This document shows positions 1 through 10,361 of a DNA stretch of 64,000 nt, in pieces. Each line of letters starts with the position of its first letter. The first letter of the stretch is position 1. The notes under the pieces are model-generated. The model was not told the origin of the DNA. It was given only the letters and a program-made list of their open reading frames with translations, and did no database searches. The position numbers were made by a program, and so were the translations under genes. The stretch lies in NCBI RefSeq assembly GCF_000427295.1, contig NZ_ATNM01000116.1, positions 38,843-102,842 on the forward strand, given 5' to 3'. This stretch comes from Cyclobacterium qasimii M12-11B. GTDB taxonomy: Bacteria > Bacteroidota > Bacteroidia > Cytophagales > Cyclobacteriaceae.

Positions 1-480
1 GCCGATAGGCTTTCTAAAGAATCAGGCATCCCCATAACGCATGAAACACATCGTGGAAAGTGCTTGTACTCAGCACCTGTTGCCAAAAAGTATTTTGAAA
101 ACCTGCCTGAGTTACGCATCTGTTTGGATATTTCTCATTGGTGCAATGTACACGAGTCCTTACTAAAGGACCAGGAGGAGGTTGTTGACCTGGCCATTTC
201 CAGAACAGACCATATCCACAGCAGGGTAGGGCATGCAGAAGGGCCACAGGTAAATGATCCACGTGCTCCCGAATGGGAAGAAGCCTTGTCTGCCCATCTT
301 AAATGGTGGGATAAGGTTGTGCAATTACACAAGGCCAACAACAGGGATTTAACCATCAATACAGAGTTTGGTCCTTTTCCCTATATGCCAACACTTCCGT
401 TTTCCGAAATGCCAATTGCCAACCAATGGGATATCAATGTTTATATGATGAATTTACTTAAAGACAGGTATAATAAATAA
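1..480 (+). CDS. Sugar phosphate isomerase/epimerase, 3' part only
   Basis: The reading frame is open from the first base, so the 5' part lies outside the window. The visible 159 residues show an ETHRGK motif followed by DISHW and then HSRVGHAEGPQVNDPR, the pattern of the xylose isomerase-like TIM-barrel family (AP endonuclease 2 family) in which these Glu, Asp and His residues bind a metal ion. Such enzymes interconvert keto and aldo sugars or epimerise them, usually in the cytoplasm. No signal peptide can be judged because the N-terminus is missing. The substrate cannot be inferred. The family call is fairly firm, the reaction is not. Confidence 0.75.
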   Translation, partial: ADRLSKESGIPITHETHRGKCLYSAPVAKKYFENLPELRICLDISHWCNVHESLLKDQEEVVDLAISRTDHIHSRVGHAEGPQVNDPRAPEWEEALSAHLKWWDKVVQLHKANNRDLTINTEFGPFPYMPTLPFSEMPIANQWDINVYMMNLLKDRYNK

Positions 481-774
481 CGGTTCTTTTACTTTATTCC
501 AAGCACTAAAACCCATTCCTATTTAGTATCGGTAGATATTATTTTTTGTAATTAACAGTATTGGATGTAATTTCAAGGCTAGATAGCCAAGTGGGTCGGC
601 CAGTTCAGTAAAAAAACTGAGATACAGAGGAATTCGAGTAGCTGGAATTGCACCCATTCCCGAGATTAAAGTGGCAGTGAAGAACTGATTTTATGATCTT
701 TTTAGCAGATGCCTTAAACCCCAATAACCTAGATTTAATTTGAAAACCTATTAGTTAAATTGCATAACTTAGAA
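481..774. other. Intergenic gap, no gene seen
   Basis: About 290 bases between the isomerase and the cytochrome c lipoprotein. I see no convincing open frame, RNA gene or strong terminator here. Confidence 0.5.
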
Positions 775-3573
775 ATGAAAAACACTGATACTGTTGCCAC
801 GTATTTTTTTCAACGGCCGAAAACAAGAAATTTTATCGGTACACTTACCATAATACTATTGATGTTATCGGCCTGCGGTGAAGCCGAAAAGGAAAACTTG
901 ATAACTTCAGTAAATTTTGAAGAACAAAGTTTTGCTCCATTTGTGGAGCCATCCTTTCCTTATATCTCAACTTCCTTTGATGGTAGGGACTTGGGAGCCG
1001 GTTTTCCTGAAGACAACATTTCTGGTCGCGTTTTGGCCATTAAATTGGGCAATGATGCTTATGCCTGTTTCGATACAGACATGTTGCGTTGGTCAGTGGC
1101 CTGGACCGGAGACTTTATGCCAATGGTAACCATGGCTCAGGTATCCTATGCTGATTTTCACAATAAAGGAAACCAAATCCCAAAAATAGGAGGAGATCCT
1201 AAATTGGCTACGGGAGCCTACCCAGGTTGGTCCATTGGACAGCTGTCGGCAAAAGATCCAAGAAAAGCCTCACCTCACCCTGACAGCCCAGCGTGGGGCG
1301 CCATACCTGCTGAAATAGGTAGATACGAAGGTATTTACCCAGTAGAAGACAAAGTCATACTTTCTTATACAGTAGGGAATACCCTTGTTTATGAATTACC
1401 AGGAAGCCTTCTTCATGAAGGACTTAAGGTTTTTGTCAGAAGATTTGCCATGGCAGCTTCTGACAAAAAAACTTTCCTAATGGCAGCTGAGATCACTGAC
1501 ATCAGCAATGTAGAATTGGCCGACAATCAGGTTTTGGTTTATCATGGGGATAAAGTGACCGCTATGGGACTTGCCAATGGCAGTGAAGGCGTTACACTTT
1601 CCGTTGAAGACAATAGGTATTTGGTAGTGGAAGTTGCAGCGCATGCTACAACAGTAGATTTTGAATTATTGCTTTGGAATGGGGAAGCTTCAGAAAAAAA
1701 TAAATTTGCAGGGGTTTTAACCAATGAGTTGTCTACGCTTCCTGATTTTGAAAAAGGAAGCAAGCCTTATTGGGAAGAAGAAGTACTGACCAAGGGCCAA
1801 ATTTCACCTGATACGGCAGCTTTTGTAACAGACCGATTGACATTGCCGGTGCCAAATCCTTGGAAACGGAATGTTAGAATGGTGGATGTTAGTTTTCTTA
1901 GCGATTCTGAGGCCGCTATGGTCACCTTTGAAGGGGATGTATGGAAAATAGCAGGGATAAATAAGGAATTGGATCGCCTGGTATGGACCAGAGTTGCTTC
2001 CGGGCTTTATGAGCCACAAAGTATAGAAGTGGTAAATGGTGAAATCTATGTTTATGGTAAGGATGGAATCACCCGACTACATGACCTGAATGGTGATGGC
2101 GTGGCTGATTTTTATGAAAATTTCTCCAATATGATGGCACAATCTATCGAAACCCGTGAATGGGCCAGCGATATGGTGGCTGATCCAAAAGGAGGGTTTT
2201 ATGTGGCCAAATTTGGTGCCTTGGATATGGGACCTGAAGCCTCTTCGCCCAAAGCCCTTATGGGTTTTAGATCAGCATCAAATGATGATGGATCTATATT
2301 AAAAGTTTCAGCAGATGGACGAAGTATTAGTCAGTTTGCGACTGGATTTAGAGGGCCTTACCTTGGGATCCATCCTGAAAAAGGTTGGTTAACAGGTTCT
2401 GATCAGCAAGGGCATTATATGCCTTCTACCCCTATTATGTTGATTAGAAAAGGAGACTATTTTGGAGTTCCTGCCACTGCTCATAGAAAACCAATTCCTG
2501 AAACTACACCTCCAATTACCTGGATTCCTCACGGAGCAGACCGTTCAGGAGTAGGTCAAATTTGGGTTAATTCGGATAAGATGGGGCCACTCAATGATCA
2601 AATGCTTCATTTGTCTTATGGCAGACCAGGATTGTTCTTGGTGAAAGTGGACAGTAGTTCCTCCATCGTACAAGGAGGGGCTTCCGTGATTCCTGGTATT
2701 TATCCGGCACCTACCATGAAGGGTACAGTCAACCCTGAAGATGGTTTGGTTTATTTCGCAGGATTCTCCCTATGGGGACACAATTCTGAAGCTTTAAGCG
2801 CTTTTCTCCGATTGAGGTATACGGGTAAAGAAAGTTTATTGCCTGTAGATTATAAAGTTCGTGATGGCGGGATTCTATTAAGGTTTGGTCAGGAATTGGA
2901 TCAGGCGACAGCCAGCGATTTAGCAAACTATCAAGTCAAAAGATGGAACTACCTGCGAACAGAGAAATATGGCTCAGGTCACTATCAATTGAATGGTGAA
3001 GTAGGTGAGGAGAACATGCCAGTATTGGCTGCCCACTTGTCAGCCGACAAGAAAGCTGTTTTTCTAGTAGTTCCTAACATTGCCATTGTAATGCAAATGG
3101 AAGTAGCCTTTGACCTTAAAACAGTATCTGGCACCTCTTGGTCTGATAAGGTTTGGATGACCGTAAATGCGGTTAACGAGGCCAATCTTCAGGCAGAAGG
3201 ATTTGAAAATCTTAATCCTGCAGAATTGATCGAAAATTTTGATCCCACATTATTGGCAGGCAAAGAAGAAGGACAAGCGGATGCGATCAAAGGAAAAGAA
3301 ATATTCCTGAAATACGGATGTATTGCCTGTCATGCGATTGACGACAATGTAGCTGGAAAAATTGGTCCAAGTGTAAAAGGACTGTATGGCGCCAAAAGAG
3401 AATTTAAAGATGGTACTACTGCCACTGCAGACGATGCCTATATCAAAGAGTCTATTGTTGATCCAGGTGCGAAGGTAGTAAAAGGCAGAGAAGGAGAGAT
3501 GCCTTCCTTCCTTGGATTGCTTTCCGATCAGGACATAGAATCCGTTATTTTGTATTTTAAGACATTGAAATAA
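775..3573 (+). CDS. Large DUF6797-like lipoprotein with C-terminal cytochrome c domain
   Basis: A 932-residue exported protein. The ATG at 775 is preferred over an in-frame TTG at 760, because it leads into a hydrophobic stretch and the lipobox LSAC (Cys about residue 34), so it is predicted to be a lipoprotein. The N-terminal half (VEPSFPYISTSFDGRDLG, GRVLAIKLGNDAYACFDTD) resembles DUF6797. The middle has the look of a glucose/sorbosone-dehydrogenase type beta-propeller. The last 85 residues are a class I cytochrome c: CIACH haem site near residue 849 and a probable Met ligand in GEMPSF. A role in periplasmic sugar or polyol oxidation is an inference. It stands alone and is followed by a strong terminator. 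Confidence 0.75.
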   Translation: MKNTDTVATYFFQRPKTRNFIGTLTIILLMLSACGEAEKENLITSVNFEEQSFAPFVEPSFPYISTSFDGRDLGAGFPEDNISGRVLAIKLGNDAYACFDTDMLRWSVAWTGDFMPMVTMAQVSYADFHNKGNQIPKIGGDPKLATGAYPGWSIGQLSAKDPRKASPHPDSPAWGAIPAEIGRYEGIYPVEDKVILSYTVGNTLVYELPGSLLHEGLKVFVRRFAMAASDKKTFLMAAEITDISNVELADNQVLVYHGDKVTAMGLANGSEGVTLSVEDNRYLVVEVAAHATTVDFELLLWNGEASEKNKFAGVLTNELSTLPDFEKGSKPYWEEEVLTKGQISPDTAAFVTDRLTLPVPNPWKRNVRMVDVSFLSDSEAAMVTFEGDVWKIAGINKELDRLVWTRVASGLYEPQSIEVVNGEIYVYGKDGITRLHDLNGDGVADFYENFSNMMAQSIETREWASDMVADPKGGFYVAKFGALDMGPEASSPKALMGFRSASNDDGSILKVSADGRSISQFATGFRGPYLGIHPEKGWLTGSDQQGHYMPSTPIMLIRKGDYFGVPATAHRKPIPETTPPITWIPHGADRSGVGQIWVNSDKMGPLNDQMLHLSYGRPGLFLVKVDSSSSIVQGGASVIPGIYPAPTMKGTVNPEDGLVYFAGFSLWGHNSEALSAFLRLRYTGKESLLPVDYKVRDGGILLRFGQELDQATASDLANYQVKRWNYLRTEKYGSGHYQLNGEVGEENMPVLAAHLSADKKAVFLVVPNIAIVMQMEVAFDLKTVSGTSWSDKVWMTVNAVNEANLQAEGFENLNPAELIENFDPTLLAGKEEGQADAIKGKEIFLKYGCIACHAIDDNVAGKIGPSVKGLYGAKREFKDGTTATADDAYIKESIVDPGAKVVKGREGEMPSFLGLLSDQDIESVILYFKTLK

Positions 3574-3638
3574 AATTGGAGCTGTTTAGTCAAACGGATT
3601 ACGATAATTAAGCGAAATTTTTAAACATTCCCTAATGC

Positions 3639-3676
3639 AAAAAAGCGCACATAATTAGTTATGTGCGCTTTTTTTT
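3639..3676 (+). terminator. Intrinsic terminator after the cytochrome c lipoprotein
   Basis: A perfect 12-bp stem (arms 3641-3652 and 3661-3672, AAAAGCGCACAT and its complement) with an 8-base loop, extended by A/T pairs into a run of Ts. It sits 65 bases after the stop at 3573. Confidence 0.9.
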
Positions 3677-3890
3677 ATGTCTTGATTTGGGAGATTGTAG
3701 TTTTGGTAGCTGGGCTTATTGAGGCTAGTGGGGGAGAAAAACTACCAATAGAAATCCCTAATAAACGTACTCAAAGTTCCTTAATCTACAGGGAAACTTT
3801 TGAGCAGTTTAGGTCAGGTAGTTTATTTACATATAGTTAATCTATATAGGTAGCATTCACCATTCAATTCTAAAACAATGAATGTTTATT

Positions 3891-4016
3891 CATACATTTT
3901 TGGGTTAGATTTTTAATTAATTATTTCGGTGAAATGAATTCACATAGTTAGAGCCTGAGGAACTTTCCTTTTTGATAGGGAGGGCTCAAATTTATATGAG
4001 CCCTCTCCATTTTTTT
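3891..4016 (+). ncRNA. Orphan susC-leader-like element with terminator hairpin (possible small RNA or relic)
   Basis: This stretch aligns with the susC leader at 10359-10483. They share a TAATTAATTATTTC core, then GTGAAA, then ATAGTT and GAGCCTGAG, AACTTTCCT in the same order and spacing. Both end in a hairpin followed by a T-run on the plus strand: here arms 3980-3988 and 3997-4005 pair as GAGGGCTCA, followed by seven Ts. On the minus strand an ATG at 3893 lies where the susC start codon lies in the other copy, but its frame closes after seven codons. So it is either a second small RNA of about 100 nt or the relic of a lost susC leader. No susC follows it. Confidence 0.4.
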
Positions 4017-4063
4017 ATTGACTATAAAATTTTAATTTTTTATACAATGAAAATCTAGACCAA

Positions 4064-5434
4064 TCAATTCATAGTCACCTCATCTATCCAAACCTTGTAT
4101 TGATTTTGAAGGTTTTGGACTAGATCAGGATATTGCTTGACTTTGTTTTCGGATTCTCCAGGGTCAGTTGAAATGTTATACAGGTATAATTTATCAGGAG
4201 TTTTTTCTGATTCGGAAAGATGATTGCCTACAGGATTGTGAATCAGTTTCCAATCCCCCTCTCTAACTGCCCACTGGGGATCATTACCACCTAAACATTG
4301 CCAGAAAAAAGTATCATGAGGGGAAGGAGCGGTAGGGGAACGTATTATTTCAACCATGCTTTTTCCATCAATTTTATGATCTCCCTTGGGTATATTACAC
4401 AATTCCAACAGGGTTGGGAACCAGTCCACATTGACTGAAAGTTGCTCCCTAACCTCATTTTGAGGAATTTTTCCAGGCCAACTAATTATGGCTGGAATCC
4501 GGATTCCCCCTTCAAAAAGACTGAATTTTGCTCCTCTGTATACTCCTGCATATCCACCACCAAAGAAAGTCCTTTCTTCCTCAGAATGACCATGATCAGA
4601 CTGAAATACAATGATGGTGTTTTCCTCCAATCCTAATTCTACTAGTTTTTCCATTACCAGACCTATCTTTTCATCCATAGTAGAAATCAAGGCTGCATAT
4701 TCCTTGCGGGGAGAAGGTAAATCATTGTAATAATTCCTCCATTTTTCTTGGCCTTGTAGAGGGTAATGTGGAATATTTAAAGCCCAGTAAAGGAAAAATG
4801 GATCCGATTGATTAGACTCTAAAAAGCCTTCAATTTCTTCTACCATTCTATCTGGGAAATAACTGCCATCTTCCCAAACTTCCTCTCCATTCCTCCAAAG
4901 GTCATGTCTGTTTGGACCATGCCAATAAAAGTAATGCGAGTAATTGTCTATACAACCTCCCATGTGCCCATAAGAATAATCAAATCCCTGTTGGTTGGGC
5001 ATACTTGAAGGATTATAACCGACATGCCATTTACCAATATGTCCTGTTTTATAACCTGCTGATTGGAAAGTTTCCGCGATTGTAATTTGACTTCCAGACA
5101 TTTCCGATTTGCCACCATTGTCCGAGGAGGCATTGGTGACAAGTCCAGCCCTTTGTGGGTACCTACCTGATAATAGCGATGCGCGGGAAGGAGAACAAAC
5201 AGGGGCTGCGGTATAAAATTGAGTGAAACGAACCCCCTTTTTGGCTAAATTATCCATATTTGGGGTATAAAGATCTTTGGCACCATAAATATTTAGATCC
5301 AAAGTACCTTGATCATCCGTGTATATGATAATTACATTTGGCTTTTTATTCACTTGCAGGTCTTTACTCTGAGATGGATGAATTGAGCATAAAAATATAC
5401 CCAATAAAAACGGAACAGCTCTATATATGAACAT
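4064..5434 (-). CDS. Secreted S1-family sulfatase
   Basis: A 456-residue sulfatase with an N-terminal signal peptide (ends near QSKD). It has the metal-binding pair TDDQ (Asp40, Asp41) and the active-site motif CSPSRASLLSGRYPQR at residue 80. In this motif the Cys is converted to formylglycine. HIGKWHVG and QSDHGHSEE supply further active-site His, Lys and Asp residues. It hydrolyses a sulfate ester, most likely on a glycan, in the periplasm or at the surface. It begins 25 bases after the susD stop and closes the SusCD operon, so its substrate is probably the glycan imported by that pair. Which sulfated sugar is not visible from sequence. Confidence 0.9.
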   Translation of the reverse strand: MFIYRAVPFLLGIFLCSIHPSQSKDLQVNKKPNVIIIYTDDQGTLDLNIYGAKDLYTPNMDNLAKKGVRFTQFYTAAPVCSPSRASLLSGRYPQRAGLVTNASSDNGGKSEMSGSQITIAETFQSAGYKTGHIGKWHVGYNPSSMPNQQGFDYSYGHMGGCIDNYSHYFYWHGPNRHDLWRNGEEVWEDGSYFPDRMVEEIEGFLESNQSDPFFLYWALNIPHYPLQGQEKWRNYYNDLPSPRKEYAALISTMDEKIGLVMEKLVELGLEENTIIVFQSDHGHSEEERTFFGGGYAGVYRGAKFSLFEGGIRIPAIISWPGKIPQNEVREQLSVNVDWFPTLLELCNIPKGDHKIDGKSMVEIIRSPTAPSPHDTFFWQCLGGNDPQWAVREGDWKLIHNPVGNHLSESEKTPDKLYLYNISTDPGESENKVKQYPDLVQNLQNQYKVWIDEVTMN

Positions 5435-5459
5435 AGCTTGTAAGATTACTGTGATACAT

Positions 5460-6969
5460 TTAATTATAACCAGGGTTTTGAGTTAGTTCAGGATTTTCCT
5501 GAATCTGTACAAAAGGGATTGGCCACAAATAATCCCGGTCTTTATTGAAGGTTCTATTGGTAATGACATTTCCTTCATAGTTATAGATAGGGCCATTGTT
5601 TACAACTTCTGCCGTTTTTCCATCTTCTAATATCTGAATAATAGAGTCCTTCAAATGCGAGTTCAATTCTTCTTTCTAAACGAATTAAATCCCTCATTTC
5701 CTCCTTAGACAGGCTATTTTGTATGGCAGGCATATTGACACTGGATCTTGCCCTTAGCATATTCAATGCTTCATAAACCGAAGGGTCTGGACCCACGGCC
5801 TCATTTTGTGCCTCTGCATAAGTTAATAGTACTTCTGCATATCGGATCACAATGGGATTCAATTCAGTATTGGGAGGGACAATATTTGAAACATCATCTG
5901 AAAACGAAGTAAACTTTTTCATACCAAACCCTGTATTCACCACATCTGATAATTCGGTTATTTTGCCATTAAAAGGGTATCCTATACAGGCAATTGATTG
6001 GTGCAATCGGGGATCCCTGTTTTCATAAGGTGATAAGGGGTCAAATAATGGAGATTCTTCCTTACTTAAACCATCTTTCATTAAATAGGCATCTACCAAG
6101 TCTTTTAACGGGGCAGGTGTATTAAGAATATAAATGGATTGGTCATAATTATTAGTAAATCTAGGAGCCAGAAATTCTACATTAAAAATAACCTCTTCAT
6201 TGTTTTCATTATCTAGCATAAACAACTCCCTATAATTAGGGAACAAGGTATAGGCATTAAGGTCAATCACTTTTTTTGCTGTAGCAGCTGCTTCGGACCA
6301 ATCTTCTTCATACAATAGAAGTCTCGCTTTTAGTGAAAGTGCAGCACCTTTTGTTGCCCGCCCGGTATCTCTGTCTTCATAAGTTTCAGGAAGGGCCTCG
6401 CTGGATTCATCAAGATCCTTTAGAATCTGAGCCAGGACCATTGCCTTCGGGGACCTGGGTAGGTCAGAATGCAAGGCAGCATCAGGCGTTTCTAAAATCA
6501 AGGGTACATCACCAAAGTAATTGACTAAATGAAAATAGTACAATGCTCTTAGGAATTTAGCCTCTCCAATCATTCTTGTCTTTAAATTTCCATCCATGGT
6601 TACCCCATCGATGTTATCCAAGAATGTATTGGTCCTACCAATTCCTGCATAAGATGCATCCCATTTTCCTGCCAATGCAGGATCAGTGGTTAATTGTACG
6701 CCTCTAGCCAATGGTCCCAATCCACCATTTTCATTGTATCCCCAAGCATTGGGAGTAACCATATCGGTTTCATAAAGAGCTCCGAACATACTGCGTAAAA
6801 CCTGATAACATCCTGTAAGTCCCGCACTGGCATGTTCCTCTGTTACCCAAAAGGTCTCTACGCTGTATTGATCTGTAGGGTCTATTTCCAAAATATCCTC
6901 ATTACATGAAATAATGGTCCAAATTAAACAAGGCAAAAGGAATTTATATAATATAGAATTCTTTTTCAT
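5460..6969 (-). pseudogene. susD: SusD/RagB-type glycan-binding lipoprotein, interrupted by one frameshift
   Basis: The first frame reads to residue 462 and ends in unrelated sequence after YYSDIRRWK. Dropping one base from the five-base run at 5615-5619 joins it to a downstream frame reading KTAEVVNNGPIYNYEG and the classic SusD ending YLWPIP...NPELTQNPGYN, giving about 502 residues, a normal SusD length. The N-terminus is a lipoprotein signal with lipobox IISC (Cys22). SusD proteins cap the SusC barrel on the cell surface and bind the glycan. The gene follows susC by 11 bases. The break is a one-base homopolymer change, so a sequencing error is more likely than true loss. Confidence 0.85.
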
Positions 6970-6980
6970 TTTATTACTTT

Positions 6981-9900
6981 TTAGAAAGTGACGTTTAAAC
7001 CAGCTGTATACATCTTTACTGTAGGGTATTCATAGAAATTCACCCCATTGATGTTTTTTTCAGGATCGAAATCCTTCATCTTGCTGAAAGTCAAAAGGTT
7101 TTGTCCATTCAGGTAAATTTTCAAGTTAGATATGCCGTACTTACTGGTGAAAACTTCAGGAATATTATACCCAATTTGAATGTTTTTCATTCGCAAATAG
7201 GAAGCATCTCTTAACCAAAAGTCAGACGGTCTGAAATTCTCATTGACACTACTTTCATATGTTGTTAAAATTGGAAGTCTGGCATCCCTGTTTTCAGGAG
7301 TCCAGGCATCAGTTGTCCATTCTTTGGTGACAGCAGTACCAAACCAAAAGGGTTGGGCAGCAATTAAGGAAGCATATGTGTTGATGTTTGCTACCCCTTG
7401 AAAAAAGGCGCTTAACTCAAAGGCTCTATAAGCCAAATTAAGAGAAAATTGGTAGGTAAATTCAGGTATCACTCCTCCTGATATTACCCTATCGTCCTCT
7501 GTAATAAAACCATCTCCATTCGTATCCTGGTATTTAAGGTATCCAGGTTTCGTGTCAGCAGTTTGAAAAGGACTACTGTCAATCTCCTCCTGATCTTGGA
7601 ATATACCAATAGCATGAATAAGGTTGTATGAATCTATTGGATGCCCCTCCGTGATAATATTTCTTCCATTAAAAATGGTTTGTCCTCTTAGGTCAATTAC
7701 CTCGTTGATGATTCGTGTAACACTTCCATTAATTTGGTAATTAAAATCATTAAAATTGTTTCTATAATTTAATCCCAATTCGATACCTGAATTGTCCACG
7801 GTACCAATGTTCTGAATTGGGCCGTTTAGATTTCCTACTTGTGAGGGCAGATTTACAGCCCTTAATATATCAGTCGTCCTTTTTTTGAATACATCTATTT
7901 CCAATCCTAACCTGTTTTCAAAAAAACCTGCATCAACTCCTACATTTGAAATGGTTGTAGTTTCCCAAGTGATGTTAGGATCATTATAGGAAGTCACGGC
8001 AGCACCTGCAGAAATATTTGTACCGAAGGCATAATCCTGACCCAGGTTAATCAGGTTTAGGTAGCGGAATAAACCTATTCTTTCATTCCCCAGTTTACCC
8101 CACGAAGCCCTTAACTTCAAATCACTTATCCAGGATACATTTTCTAGAAAATTTTCACGATCCAATCTCCATCCCGCAGAAAATGAAGGAAATAAGCCCC
8201 ACCTCTTATCCTTGGCAAATCTTGAAGAGCCGTCATATCTGAAGTTGGCTTCAAATAAATATTTCTCCTTAAAATTGTATCCTAATCTTCCAAAATATGA
8301 ATTCAATCTGGAACTGGCAGAGGTACTCGAAACAGCTGGATTACTTGATCCTGCATTTAATTCAAACAAATCATTTCCTAGGTACCCTTCATTTTGTCCC
8401 CAAAAAGTATTGTTAGAGAATGATTCTGAACTGATACCAATTAAGGAATTAATATGATGAGTTTTATTGAAATCATGTGACCAATTTAATGTATTGAAAA
8501 CAGTGGTATTTATGTTGCCACCATAAGTTTTTCTCGTGCTTCGGTTTTGTTGGGATACTGACCTGGCATCGCCGTTAAAAGGAACTCTTGTTGCTGCCTC
8601 GGTTTTATTCTGGTAAATAAAAATATCCGGCACAAAGATGGTATTTAAGTCGTCTGACTTATTGATCCCAACATTCACTTTATACTTAATGTCAAAGGGC
8701 AATTCATATTCTGCAAAAAGGTTAATAAGATACCTTTGTTGAGTGGTTTGATTTTCACCTTCTGTTGCCAATACTATTGGGTGCCTAAATATATTGTGTC
8801 CTGTGGACCTTACAAAAGTATTGGCGTATCTACCATCTTCCAGATAGGTAGGATGAAATGCCTGAGCTTTTAAAATTGAACCCATTAAATTTTCAACACC
8901 AGCTACAGGTTCATCGATATCCCTATAAATGGCGTTTACATTGGTTCCTATTTTCAATCTTTTGGAAATTTGAGCGGTAGAATTAAAAGCCATAGAATAC
9001 CTATTTGAACCGGAACCCATCATTACTCCCTTTTGGTCTAAATACCCTAAGGATAAGGAATAAGTCAAGTTTTCAGAACCTCCTGAAAACTGCAAATTAT
9101 GTTCCTGGATAGATGCTGCACTAAACATGATGTCAAACCAGTCATTGTTAGGGTAGGTATATGGATCTACAGTCATTCCCTCCCTGTATTCATCAATCAT
9201 GGTTTGAGGATAATCAACAATTAACCTTCCACCATTGATCATAGCTTGGTTTCTGAGTTCCATAAATCGCACTGGATCTTTAATGACATCCGGCAAATAA
9301 TTCACTTTCTGAAACCCTGCATAAACATTGTATTTAACTTGAAACGTATCTTTGGAACCTGACTTGGTAGTCACTAAAATAACTCCGTTAGCAGCCCTTG
9401 AACCATAGATTGCTGCAGAAGCTGCATCTTTTAGGACAGATATACTTTCAATATCATTGGGGTTTACTTCTGAAAGTGGAAATTCTATACCATTAACCAA
9501 TACCAATGCTTCGTTATTGTTTAAAGTACCCTGGCCCCGAATTCTAATTGTTGCGCCATCCCTACCTGGTTGTCCTCCAGCTTGGTTGACATAAACACCT
9601 TGAACTCCTTGAAGTAATTGAGAAGAATTGGTAACTGGAGCATTCTCCATTTGTTCCATATCCACAGTGGATATAGCCCCGGTTACATTGACACGCTTTT
9701 GAGTTCCAAATCCAATAACCACCACTTCATCCAAAGAAGACATGTCTTCAGCGAGTGTAATATTGATAATACTCTGGTCACCTACAGCTTTTCTTTGCGA
9801 TTCAAATCCAATAAATGAAAAAACAAGCGTGGTGCCTTCAGGAACCGAAACGGAATATTTACCATCTAGATCAGTGGCGGTGCCAATAGAGGTTCCTGGT

Positions 9901-10361
9901 ACTGATACTGTTACTCCAGGAATAGGCAGCCCCTTGCTATCTACGACAGTGCCACTTACAGTAACATCCACCATGATTTCAGGTGAAGGCTCTTTTGTTT
10001 TAGCCAGGCGGACACTTATTTTGTCATCCACTTGTTTGAAGTTCAGTTTATGTATAGTGGCTAAATCCACTAAGATCTTTTCAAGGGATTGACCATCAGC
10101 TTTAACGTTTACGCCACTGATTTTTTCGAATACCCTTTTATCATAAACAAAAGAAAACTCGGTTTTTGATTTTATTTCAGTGAAGACTTCTGTTAATGAC
10201 GCTTCTTGAAGGTTGATGCTAAGGAAAACTTCTTTCATATCCAAAGACCCCTGTGCCTTGATAGGCGCAGCGTATATGAGGTTAAGAAACAAGAGTTGCA
10301 AAACAATTCCGTATAGGTAGTATTTACCAATCATACATAGGGCATGTAGTGTTTTTTTCAT
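6981..10361 (-). CDS. susC: SusC/RagA-type TonB-dependent receptor with STN signalling domain
   Basis: An 1126-residue outer-membrane receptor. After a signal peptide (ending near IKAQ) comes an STN domain (about residues 45-115, LQEASLTEVFTEI...DDKISVRL). A carboxypeptidase-regulatory-like domain follows (GTVVDSKGLPIPGVTVSVPG), then the plug with the SusC signature (VVVIGFGTQKR, IRIRGQGTLNNNEALVLVNG, LKDAASAAIYGSRAANGVI), then a long beta-barrel. It imports a glycan oligomer with its SusD partner, powered by TonB. The STN domain is the part that signals to a FecR anti-sigma factor, and such a gene lies directly upstream. The reading frame is intact. The substrate is unknown; the linked sulfatase suggests a sulfated glycan. 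Confidence 0.95.
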   Translation of the reverse strand: MKKTLHALCMIGKYYLYGIVLQLLFLNLIYAAPIKAQGSLDMKEVFLSINLQEASLTEVFTEIKSKTEFSFVYDKRVFEKISGVNVKADGQSLEKILVDLATIHKLNFKQVDDKISVRLAKTKEPSPEIMVDVTVSGTVVDSKGLPIPGVTVSVPGTSIGTATDLDGKYSVSVPEGTTLVFSFIGFESQRKAVGDQSIINITLAEDMSSLDEVVVIGFGTQKRVNVTGAISTVDMEQMENAPVTNSSQLLQGVQGVYVNQAGGQPGRDGATIRIRGQGTLNNNEALVLVNGIEFPLSEVNPNDIESISVLKDAASAAIYGSRAANGVILVTTKSGSKDTFQVKYNVYAGFQKVNYLPDVIKDPVRFMELRNQAMINGGRLIVDYPQTMIDEYREGMTVDPYTYPNNDWFDIMFSAASIQEHNLQFSGGSENLTYSLSLGYLDQKGVMMGSGSNRYSMAFNSTAQISKRLKIGTNVNAIYRDIDEPVAGVENLMGSILKAQAFHPTYLEDGRYANTFVRSTGHNIFRHPIVLATEGENQTTQQRYLINLFAEYELPFDIKYKVNVGINKSDDLNTIFVPDIFIYQNKTEAATRVPFNGDARSVSQQNRSTRKTYGGNINTTVFNTLNWSHDFNKTHHINSLIGISSESFSNNTFWGQNEGYLGNDLFELNAGSSNPAVSSTSASSRLNSYFGRLGYNFKEKYLFEANFRYDGSSRFAKDKRWGLFPSFSAGWRLDRENFLENVSWISDLKLRASWGKLGNERIGLFRYLNLINLGQDYAFGTNISAGAAVTSYNDPNITWETTTISNVGVDAGFFENRLGLEIDVFKKRTTDILRAVNLPSQVGNLNGPIQNIGTVDNSGIELGLNYRNNFNDFNYQINGSVTRIINEVIDLRGQTIFNGRNIITEGHPIDSYNLIHAIGIFQDQEEIDSSPFQTADTKPGYLKYQDTNGDGFITEDDRVISGGVIPEFTYQFSLNLAYRAFELSAFFQGVANINTYASLIAAQPFWFGTAVTKEWTTDAWTPENRDARLPILTTYESSVNENFRPSDFWLRDASYLRMKNIQIGYNIPEVFTSKYGISNLKIYLNGQNLLTFSKMKDFDPEKNINGVNFYEYPTVKMYTAGLNVTF

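Noticed and set aside
5615..5619. Programmed ribosomal frameshift in susD
   Set aside because: The run is only five bases, there is no known slippery heptamer or downstream structure, and the same kind of break occurs in many unrelated genes here.
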